39,811 nt of DNA from Acidobacteriota bacterium (GTDB lineage Bacteria; Acidobacteriota; Vicinamibacteria; Marinacidobacterales; SMYC01). The position numbers and the translations under genes are program-made. Shown here in pieces: positions 33,498 through 39,811 of the stretch. Position 1 is the stretch's first letter; the number at the start of each line of letters is the position of its first letter. The notes beneath the pieces were generated by a model. It was not told where the DNA came from. It worked only from the letters and a program-made list of their open reading frames with translations, and ran no database searches. The DNA lies in the NCBI GenBank assembly GCA_004356105.1, contig SMYC01000224.1:1-39811 (forward strand), written 5' to 3'.

Positions 33498-34244
33498 ATG
33501 GACGCGGTGCATCTCCTACAAGAGCTAGGGAAACAGATTCGTGGGCGGCGCGTTCGAAAAGGACTTAGCCAACAACGACTTGCAGAGCTCGCCGGGCTCT
33601 CGCCGCGATACCTTTCACAGATCGAATCCGGCCAAGGCAACATCTCCATCCTCAGGCTATACGAGCTCGGCCGGGCGCTCGGAGCCCCTCTCCACGAGCT
33701 CGTGCGACTCGAAAACCACCGCCATATCATAGCTCTCGTCGGCCTGCGGGGCGCTGGAAAGAGCACGGTCGGCACCCAGCTCGCCGCCGCGCTCGGCAGC
33801 TCTTTCGTCGAGCTCGACCAGCTCATCGAGGAGGAGGCGGGCCTCGGGCTCGACGAGATCTTCGCGCTCCACGGCGAGAGCTACTATCGACGTCTCGAGC
33901 ACGAGGTGCTGTCGCGATTCGTCGCGACCCAAAGCGACACAGTGCTCGCGACCGGCGGTAGCCTCGTCCACGGCCGCGCCACTTACGACCTTCTGAAAGC
34001 CCATGCTCGAACCGTTTGGCTGAAGGCGCGGCCGGAACAACACCTCGAGCGCGTCGTGGCTCAAGGCGACCAGCGACCCATGGCCGGGCGCTCGGATCCG
34101 CTCGCCGAGCTTCGCACACTCCTGCTCGAGCGCGAGCCGCTCTACGCGGAGGCGGATGTCGCCGTCGATACGAGCGCGCTTTCACCCGAAGGCGTGACGA
34201 AGAAAGTCATCGAGAAACTCGAAAGAAGTACAATCGGCGTATGA
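33498..34244 (+). CDS. boxR: BoxR/BzdR-type regulator: XRE HTH + shikimate-kinase-like sensor
   Basis: A 248-residue protein. Residues ~1-72 are an XRE helix-turn-helix (KGLSQQRLAELAGLSPRYLSQIESGQGNIS). Residues ~77-245 are a shikimate-kinase-like domain with P-loop GLRGAGKS (82-89), ELD (105-107) and ATGGS (151-155). This fusion is the signature of BzdR/BoxR, which represses benzoate genes and binds benzoyl-CoA in its kinase-like domain. It starts at ATG 33498, probably without a leader. It is divergent from boxC, so self-repression plus repression of the box operon is expected. Its stop overlaps the next start (ATGA). Confidence 0.92.
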   Translation: MDAVHLLQELGKQIRGRRVRKGLSQQRLAELAGLSPRYLSQIESGQGNISILRLYELGRALGAPLHELVRLENHRHIIALVGLRGAGKSTVGTQLAAALGSSFVELDQLIEEEAGLGLDEIFALHGESYYRRLEHEVLSRFVATQSDTVLATGGSLVHGRATYDLLKAHARTVWLKARPEQHLERVVAQGDQRPMAGRSDPLAELRTLLLEREPLYAEADVAVDTSALSPEGVTKKVIEKLERSTIGV

Positions 34245-36127
34245 ACCGCGTAGTGCTTACGCTCTGGCTCGCGAGCCGAGCCGCGCTCGCTCAAGATCCC
34301 ATCGAGCTTACCTATCCCGAAGAGCTTCTCACGATCCCCTATATCCTCAAGACGCCGGTGATCTCGGATTTCGCCGTCGCGCCGGATGGCGAGACCGTGG
34401 CGCTCAGCTTGTCCAGCATCGGCAAGCAAACGCTCTTCATGATGCCAAAGGGCGACACGGCCGGAGCGCCCATCGCAACGAGCCGGGGGATGGGTGAGCG
34501 CGACATCGATTGGTCTCCAGACGGTAAGCGCATCGCGTTCATTGGAAGCCGCGCGGACCAATGGCACATCTTCATCTCGGATACCAAAGGTGAGAACGCA
34601 CGGCAAATCACGCGGCATCGGGGACAGGACCGAAAGCCGCGGTGGTCTCCTGACGGGTCGCACATCGCGTTCTTGACCGAACGGGTGGCGAGCGAAACGG
34701 GATGGGACCTCTGGGTGACGACCGTGGCTGAAGGCCGTGCGCGCCAGCTGACACAGCATCCTTTCGACGAGGCCGATCATCGATGGTCTCCGGACGGCGC
34801 GCGCCTCGCGCTCACGCTGCGCGCGGGGCGCCACGTCGAGCGCAGCGTCGGCGTCGTCGCTCTCGAAGACGGCGAGCTCATCGAGCTGCTTCCCGACGAT
34901 TGGCAAGGCGATAGCTTCGGCCCGCGTTGGTCGCCCGACGGTGCTCGGATTGCGTTCGTTTCGGACGCGTCCGGACGAAAAGCCATCTACGTCATTTCTT
35001 CGAATAAACAGGACGGAGGTACACCCGAGCTCGTCGTCGATTCCGAATTCGAGCTCACCGAGCCTGCGTTTAGCCCGGACGGAAACTATCTCGCTTATAT
35101 CGAGAACCGCGACGGGAACCTTCGGCTCAAGCTGCACGATTTCGAGAAGGACAGGGAGAGAACGCTCACGCTACGGGCCGGCGTACATTCGCAGCCGGTT
35201 TGGCGCCCCGACGGAAAGGCCGTGCTCAGTCTGTTCGAAGCCTATAACTACCCGCGAGACGTCTGGGCCTACCCCATCGAAGGCGGGCGCGAGCGCCTGA
35301 GTGATACCTTGCCTCCCGATCTCGACGTGCGGCGGATGGCACGGCCGGAGCTCGTTCGTTTCAAGAGCTTCGACGATCGCGAGATCACGGGCTTTCTCTA
35401 TCTTCCAGAGAGTGCCACGCCCGAGAGCCCCGTGCCCGTTCTCGTGCGACCCCATGGCGGCCCCACCTCGCAGTGGACGAATCGCTGGCATCCTTTCGCG
35501 CAACTTCTCACGCAGCGCGGCTACGCCGTCTTCGCGCCCAATGTCCGCGGAAGCACAGGCTACGGCGCCCTGTTCGAGAATTTGAACGACCGCGCTTGGG
35601 GCCAAGGCGATCTGGAAGACTTGATCGCGGGCACGCGCGCGGTGATCGCGCGGCCCGAAGTTCGAAATGATCGCATCGGCATTTGGGGCGTGAGCTATGG
35701 CGGCTTTCTGACGCTCGCTGCCATCACCCGCTACCCGGAATTTTTTACCTGCGCTGTCGAAGCGGTCGGGATGCCGGACCTCGAAGCACTGTACCGCCGG
35801 ACGAATAGCGAAGGCCAGAGCTACCTCGACCGCGAGCTCGGACCGCTCCGGGGCAATCTCGAGCTCTATCGTCAACTGTCCCCGCTCGGCGACGTCGCCG
35901 CCATCCAGACGCCCCTTCTCTCGTTCCACGGACAGCGTTACCCGCTCGTGCCCTACGAAACGAAACAAACGTTCTTCGATGCGCTCCGCGCGCGCCCAAA
36001 ATATCCACTGCTCGAGTACATCTTTCGGGGCGACGAGGTGCGAGGCACCTATCGCCACGATCTTCATCCGGAAGCGGCTTGGGCCTATGTCGAAAAAATC
36101 CTGGAGTTTCTGGACATCTACTTGTGA
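34241..36127 (+). CDS. S9-family prolyl-oligopeptidase-like protein with PD40 propeller
   Basis: A 628-residue protein with a short N-terminal hydrophobic signal (residues ~1-17). A beta-propeller follows with repeated W-S-P-D-G motifs (about residues 80-330). The alpha/beta-hydrolase domain comes last, with the nucleophile in GVSYGG (Ser485), HGGPTSQW and NVRGSTGYG. The catalytic Asp is expected in HGxxDxxVP, but the sequence is HGQRYPLVP, with Tyr567 at the Asp position. The usual EGH histidine motif near the C-terminus is not clear either. It may be a degenerate or altered peptidase. Start overlaps the boxR stop and the TGA overlaps the SerB-SerA GTG, so three genes are coupled. Confidence 0.85.
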   Translation: MNRVVLTLWLASRAALAQDPIELTYPEELLTIPYILKTPVISDFAVAPDGETVALSLSSIGKQTLFMMPKGDTAGAPIATSRGMGERDIDWSPDGKRIAFIGSRADQWHIFISDTKGENARQITRHRGQDRKPRWSPDGSHIAFLTERVASETGWDLWVTTVAEGRARQLTQHPFDEADHRWSPDGARLALTLRAGRHVERSVGVVALEDGELIELLPDDWQGDSFGPRWSPDGARIAFVSDASGRKAIYVISSNKQDGGTPELVVDSEFELTEPAFSPDGNYLAYIENRDGNLRLKLHDFEKDRERTLTLRAGVHSQPVWRPDGKAVLSLFEAYNYPRDVWAYPIEGGRERLSDTLPPDLDVRRMARPELVRFKSFDDREITGFLYLPESATPESPVPVLVRPHGGPTSQWTNRWHPFAQLLTQRGYAVFAPNVRGSTGYGALFENLNDRAWGQGDLEDLIAGTRAVIARPEVRNDRIGIWGVSYGGFLTLAAITRYPEFFTCAVEAVGMPDLEALYRRTNSEGQSYLDRELGPLRGNLELYRQLSPLGDVAAIQTPLLSFHGQRYPLVPYETKQTFFDALRARPKYPLLEYIFRGDEVRGTYRHDLHPEAAWAYVEKILEFLDIYL

Positions 36128-38019
36128 CGCGCGACCGGCGATATTACGTTTTCGATTTCGATAGCACGCTCGTCTCGGTGGAGTCTCTTCCTGAGCTCGC
36201 GCGTCTTTCTCTCAAATCGCATCCCGAGCGCACGGAGCGTCTTCACGAAGTCGAGCGCCTCACCGAGCTCACCGCCACGGGCGGCATGTCGATGGCGGAG
36301 GGGATTGCGCTTCGCATCGAGCTTCTCGACGCGCAACGAAAGCATATCGACGCGCTCGTCCGCGTATTGAAGCGCGCAATCTCTCCTTCGGTGAAGCGCA
36401 ACAAAGCTTTCTTCAAGAAGTACAAGAATCAAATCTACGTGCTCTCGAACGGATTTCGCGAGCTCATCATCCCGGTCGTCGAGAGCTTGGGTATATCGGA
36501 GGCTCACGTCTTCGCGAACACGTTTCTCTTCGACGCCAAGGACAACATCGTCGGCTTCGACTCCCGGAGCCCGCTCATCCATCAAGACGGCAAAGCACGC
36601 GTACTCCGTCAATTGCAGCTCGATGGCGAGATTTATGTGATCGGAGACGGTTATAGCGACGTCAAGATGCGCGAGGCCGGGCTCGCCACACGCTTTTACG
36701 CCTTTACCGAGAGCGCGCGGCGCGAGCCCGTCGTCGAGATCGCCGACCACGTGCTGCCGAGCCTCGACGAGTTTCTCTACATCCATGACTTCCCGATGTC
36801 GATCTCTTACCCCAAAACGCGGATCCGCGTCTTGTTGGTGGAGGACATCCACGCCACCGCACAGAAGCATTTCGACAAAGAAGGCTACGAGGTGCGCAAG
36901 TTACCCGCTGGGTTGAGCGAAGACGAGCTCATTCGGGAGCTCGACGGCGTCACCCTGCTTGGCATCCGCTCAGGAACGCGCATCACACGGTGCCTTCTCG
37001 AATCCGCCAGCAAGCTCAAAGCCATCGGTGCTTTTTGCATCGGAACGAATCAAATCGACCTCGACGCCTGCTCGGAGCACGGCGTTATCGTGTTCAACGC
37101 GCCTTACGCGAACACGCGGAGCGTCGTGGAGCTCGCGATCGGCGAGATCATCATGCTCGCGCGGAAAGTTCTCGAGAAGTCGTCCGCCACCCATCGCGGT
37201 GTTTGGAACAAGAGCGCGGCGGGGGCGTTCGAGATCCGCGGCAAGAAGCTCGGGATCGTGGGCTACGGCAATATCGGCTCTCAGCTCTCCGTCCTCGCGG
37301 AAGCCATGGGCCTCGATGTCTATTACTACGACATCGTCGAACGGCTCCCTCTTGGAAACGCGACCAAATGCCGCTCGCTCAAGGATCTCTTGAAGCGGGT
37401 CGACATCGTCACTATCCACGTCGATGGCCGCGCACACAACCACGAGCTCTTCGGCGAGCGCGAGCTTCGCATGATGAAGAAAGGCGCTCTCTTTCTGAAT
37501 CTGTCCCGCGGCTTCGTCGTCGATGTCAGCGCCCTCGCCAAGGCGCTTCGGAGCGGACACCTCGCCGGCGCCGGCTTGGACGTGTTTCCGGAAGAGCCTG
37601 CCGGGAACGACCGTCCCTTCTCCTCGCCGCTTCAAGGGCTCGAGAACGTGATCTTGACACCCCATATCGCCGGAAGCACCCGCGAAGCCCAAGAGAACAT
37701 CGCCGCGTTCGTCTCCGGCGAGCTCATCTCTTTTATTAATTCGGGAAACTCTTTCGGAAGCGTCAACTTTCCCGGCGTGCAGCTACCCGATTTGCGGCGC
37801 GCTCATCGCTTCATCCACATTCACCGAAACGAGCCCGGCGTCCTCGCCGCCATCAACCAGGTCATGGCGGAGCACAAGATCAACATTCTGGGACAGTACT
37901 TGAAGACCAACGAGCGCATGGGCTACGTCATCACTGACGTCAGCAAGAAGTACCAGGCGCGGGTGATCGAAGAGCTCAAGAAAGTGCCTCACACGATCCA
38001 CTTCCGTGTCTTGTATTGA
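36124..38019 (+). CDS. serA: Phosphoserine phosphatase-phosphoglycerate dehydrogenase fusion (SerB-SerA)
   Basis: A 631-residue bifunctional protein with GTG start in the peptidase stop (GTGA). Residues ~7-215 are a HAD phosphatase with the DFDST nucleophile motif (Asp11, Asp13), SNG (108-110) and GDGYSD (174-179), matching SerB-type enzymes. Residues ~233-540 are a D-3-phosphoglycerate dehydrogenase with VGYGNIGSQ (NAD site, ~379-387), catalytic Arg282 and TPHIAGST (His514). Residues ~560-631 form a C-terminal ACT-like domain, usually the serine feedback site. It would carry out the first and last steps of serine synthesis. Only the aminotransferase SerC is missing from the fused pathway. 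No catalytic residue is obviously lost. Confidence 0.92.
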   Translation: MTRDRRYYVFDFDSTLVSVESLPELARLSLKSHPERTERLHEVERLTELTATGGMSMAEGIALRIELLDAQRKHIDALVRVLKRAISPSVKRNKAFFKKYKNQIYVLSNGFRELIIPVVESLGISEAHVFANTFLFDAKDNIVGFDSRSPLIHQDGKARVLRQLQLDGEIYVIGDGYSDVKMREAGLATRFYAFTESARREPVVEIADHVLPSLDEFLYIHDFPMSISYPKTRIRVLLVEDIHATAQKHFDKEGYEVRKLPAGLSEDELIRELDGVTLLGIRSGTRITRCLLESASKLKAIGAFCIGTNQIDLDACSEHGVIVFNAPYANTRSVVELAIGEIIMLARKVLEKSSATHRGVWNKSAAGAFEIRGKKLGIVGYGNIGSQLSVLAEAMGLDVYYYDIVERLPLGNATKCRSLKDLLKRVDIVTIHVDGRAHNHELFGERELRMMKKGALFLNLSRGFVVDVSALAKALRSGHLAGAGLDVFPEEPAGNDRPFSSPLQGLENVILTPHIAGSTREAQENIAAFVSGELISFINSGNSFGSVNFPGVQLPDLRRAHRFIHIHRNEPGVLAAINQVMAEHKINILGQYLKTNERMGYVITDVSKKYQARVIEELKKVPHTIHFRVLY

Positions 38020-38059
38020 GCCCCCGAACGTATAGCAGTGTCGCTGTCACGAGCGGCGC

Positions 38060-38074
38060 CAGGTTGGTAACCTG
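38060..38074. repeat. Short inverted repeat after the SerB-SerA gene
   Basis: CAGGTT (38060-38065) and AACCTG (38069-38074) form a perfect 6-bp stem with loop GGT, 8 bases before the following gene's GTG start. It could be an operator or a weak terminator. No T-run is present. Confidence 0.3.
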
Positions 38075-38081
38075 TTAATGA

Positions 38082-38499
38082 GTGAAGAAAACGCTTTTCT
38101 ACCGGCTTTTCGGGTGGGGACAGCTCCCCAAAGCGATGCGCCCGATACTCGAGAGCGAAGGGATCGTGCTCTTCGACGAGGGCCTCGGCGGAACCATCAC
38201 GCTTCGGAACTACCGCTCGCCGACGAGGCGCTCGGGCTATCGCTGCAGCTGGTTCACGGGCTCCCTCGTCGTGACCGGACTCCGCTTCGCCGCGTTCTCG
38301 ATCAGCCGACCGCTCATCAACGTCCCGCTCGACGTCGCACGACTAGCGTCTGCTCGACTGCTCCATCGAAAAAGGGACAAAGCTCAAAGTCGCGTACGAT
38401 GCCGCCGACTTCGACGACAATACGACAGGAAAGGTCGAGCTGCGCTTCCGAACGGCGAAGGCGCGGCTTTTTCTCGAGCGGATACAAGCCGCGAAGTAA
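38082..38499 (+). pseudogene. Small conserved protein, frameshifted
   Basis: Starts with GTG at 38082 (KKTLFYRLFGWGQLPKAM) and reads GLGGTITLRNYRSP and SISRPLINVPLD. A one-base shift near 38347-38355 then moves the reading to another phase: DCSIEKGTKLKVAYDAADFD, then GKVELRFRTAKARLFLERI and TAA at 38497-38499. Joined, it is a ~139-residue protein, mostly beta-strand, of unknown function. The coding quality on both sides of the shift indicates a recent break or a sequence error. It sits between SerB-SerA and the metallophosphoesterase. Confidence 0.6.
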
Positions 38500-38536
38500 C
38501 GCCATCGCTGACCGACCGGCGAAGCGCGGGCTCCCT

Positions 38537-39355
38537 ATGAAGCTCGCTTGGGCCACCGACGTTCACCTCAGCCACGCGAGCGAGGCGGTCGACGAGGCCT
38601 TCTGTGCCGACATTCTCGATTCGGGAGCGGAAGTGTTGTTGCTCGGGGGCGATATCGCCGAAGCCAACAACATCGAGACGTGGCTGCATTTCGTTTCCGA
38701 GCGCGTGCGCCGGCGGATCTATTTCGTTCTAGGAAATCACGACTACTACGGCGGTGACATCGCGAGTGTGCGGGAGCGGATGCGGACGCTCGACACGTCG
38801 TGCGCCATGTGGCTTCCCCGTGCCGGGGTCGTCGAGCTCAGCGAGCACACCGCTCTGGTTGGGCATGGAGGGTGGGGCGACGCGCGCTTTGGGAACTTCG
38901 AGGAGCCTGCGCTCTTGAACGACTACTTCGTGATCAGGGATCTGCATGAGTCCACGGGTGGCGGCAACCCTCTCGCCGTCATGAATAACCTGCCGGCGCT
39001 TCAGCGCAAGCTCGGGGAGCTCGGAGACGAAGCGGCGCAGACGCTCTTGCCCTTCTATCGAGAGGCTCTCGAGCGATTCGACGAGGTCCTTGTCCTGACA
39101 CATGTCCCGCCGTTTCGGGAAGCTTGCTGGCATGAGGGCCGTATCTCGAACGATGCGTGGCTTCCGGGTTTCACGTGCAAGGCGATGGGAGAGATGTTGC
39201 GCGAGGGTGCGCGGGACTTTCCGGATACGGAGGTCACGGTTTTGTGTGGACATACGCATGGAAGCGGCGAGGCTCGAATCTCGGCGAATCTTCTCACCAT
39301 TACGGGCGAGGCGCGATACGGGGCGCCGGGCTTTCGTATCGTGAACGTGAAGTGA
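38537..39355 (+). CDS. Calcineurin-like metallophosphoesterase
   Basis: A 272-residue protein with the five-block dimetal phosphoesterase signature: DVHLS, GGDI, GNHDYYGG, THVPPF and CGHTHGSG. These provide the Asp, His and Asn ligands for the two metals. It is a cytoplasmic-type enzyme without signal peptide. The substrate, whether cyclic nucleotide, dinucleotide or phosphodiester, is not predictable. ATG at 38537 is the first Met before the DVHLS motif; there is no strong ribosome binding site. Confidence 0.9.
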   Translation: MKLAWATDVHLSHASEAVDEAFCADILDSGAEVLLLGGDIAEANNIETWLHFVSERVRRRIYFVLGNHDYYGGDIASVRERMRTLDTSCAMWLPRAGVVELSEHTALVGHGGWGDARFGNFEEPALLNDYFVIRDLHESTGGGNPLAVMNNLPALQRKLGELGDEAAQTLLPFYREALERFDEVLVLTHVPPFREACWHEGRISNDAWLPGFTCKAMGEMLREGARDFPDTEVTVLCGHTHGSGEARISANLLTITGEARYGAPGFRIVNVK

Positions 39356-39381
39356 ACGCAAGCGTACTTGTATCGTGGTTG

Positions 39382-39411
39382 TTGACCCGCTAGATTCTTT
39401 TTCAAGATAGT
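39382..39411 (+). promoter_or_regulatory. Weak promoter candidate for the HicB-like gene
   Basis: TTGACC (39382-39387), an 18-base spacer and GATAGT (39406-39411) form a weak promoter. A consensus TTGACA at 39434-39439 has no convincing -10 at a proper distance. Confidence 0.3.
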
Positions 39412-39474
39412 GCCGAGTTGAAGGGGCGTGGTCTTGACAAACGCAGGCGTCACACCCGAGAAGGAGGGTTGCGA

Positions 39475-39684
39475 ATGCTGACGAACCTACTAAAGTTCAA
39501 AGACTATTACGCTCGCATTGCGTTCGACCCTTCCGCCGACGCCTTCCATGGCCGCGTGATCGGGATGCAGGACGTCATCGACTTTTATGGCCGGACGCCG
39601 GAGGAGCTCCGCGAGGAGTTCAAGAACTCGGTCGAGGAATACCTCTCCTGGTCCGCGGAGGAAGGCACGACGCCCGAAATCTAG
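39475..39684 (+). CDS. Truncated HicB-like antitoxin
   Basis: A 69-residue protein with AAGGAGGG 7 bases before the ATG. It has the N-terminal HicB fold: FKDYYARIAFDPSADAFHGR then VIGMQDVIDFYGRTPEELREE and the end of the helix SVEEYLSWSAEEGTTPEI. In the family this is followed by a K/R-rich linker and a DNA-binding Arc-type domain. Here the gene ends at TAG, so only the partial RNase-H-like domain is present. No HicA toxin gene lies upstream in 39356-39474. It could be an orphan regulator or a remnant. Confidence 0.7.
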   Translation: MLTNLLKFKDYYARIAFDPSADAFHGRVIGMQDVIDFYGRTPEELREEFKNSVEEYLSWSAEEGTTPEI

Positions 39685-39811
39685 TCCCACATAGACGCAT
39701 TGGTACCCATCCCGCGCGTGAACGCGTTCTCTAACCTCGGATGCAACGTAGCGAGACTTGGCCGGCTCGTCTTTCTCCGTGACCTCGTCTGAACGAGATT
39801 TCCCGGTTGCG

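Overview
The window is GC-rich bacterial DNA with no rRNA, tRNA, CRISPR array or recognisable insertion sequence. The mix of genes suggests Acidobacteriota or a related soil/sediment phylum, possibly a metagenome-derived genome: a Ser/Thr kinase fused to a PD40 beta-propeller, an S9 peptidase with PD40 repeats, a PafA-type phosphatase, secreted ankyrin proteins and a box benzoyl-CoA cluster. This placement is inferred from gene content only.

Layout. 1-1304: the start of a HicB-like antitoxin that runs off the left edge (-) and a divergent RtcA-like protein (-) whose active site looks eroded. 1362-4864: ruvX, mltG and a large membrane glycosyltransferase-like gene (+). 5052-10715: a secreted ankyrin-TonB protein (+), then on the minus strand a decayed respiratory formate dehydrogenase locus. 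That locus holds a selenocysteine-type alpha gene (in-frame TGA plus SECIS-like hairpin), a gamma gene joined directly to the truncated alpha gene with no beta subunit, a FlK-like thioesterase, a secreted ankyrin protein and a frameshifted fdhE. 10742-11240 is gene debris. 11446-14095: 1-Cys peroxiredoxin, pterin dehydratase, Rieske ferredoxin and a TPR protein. 14456-17033: receptor-like Ser/Thr kinase with a broken propeller. 17048-17649: BrnA-like antitoxin overlapping a truncated nucleotidyltransferase-like gene. 17773-21168: class-C-type serine hydrolase, MCE-domain lipoprotein, two membrane proteins and a DinB/ClbS-like protein (+). 21174-25436: a 1420-residue GGDEF / STAND-ATPase / duplicated domain / HEAT protein (-). 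25617-27233: PafA-like secreted phosphatase.

27236-34244 is the catabolic core. boxC, boxB, a thiolase, a PaaG-like enoyl-CoA hydratase/isomerase and an acyl-CoA dehydrogenase form one tightly coupled minus-strand operon for aerobic benzoyl-CoA epoxidation, ring cleavage and beta-oxidation-type degradation. The divergent boxR encodes the HTH/shikimate-kinase-like regulator. A 13-bp direct repeat in the shared control region overlaps the -10 elements of both boxC and boxR. boxR overlaps an S9 peptidase gene, which overlaps a SerB-SerA fusion gene for serine synthesis. The right end holds a frameshifted small protein, a metallophosphoesterase and a truncated HicB-like protein.

The points most worth following up are the formate dehydrogenase deletion scar, the GGDEF/STAND/HEAT protein, the boxC-boxR control region and its overlap-coupled neighbours, and the RtcA-like protein lacking the nucleotidyl-acceptor histidine. 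Several one-base frameshifts occur in the window. Read-level checking would separate true decay from assembly error.
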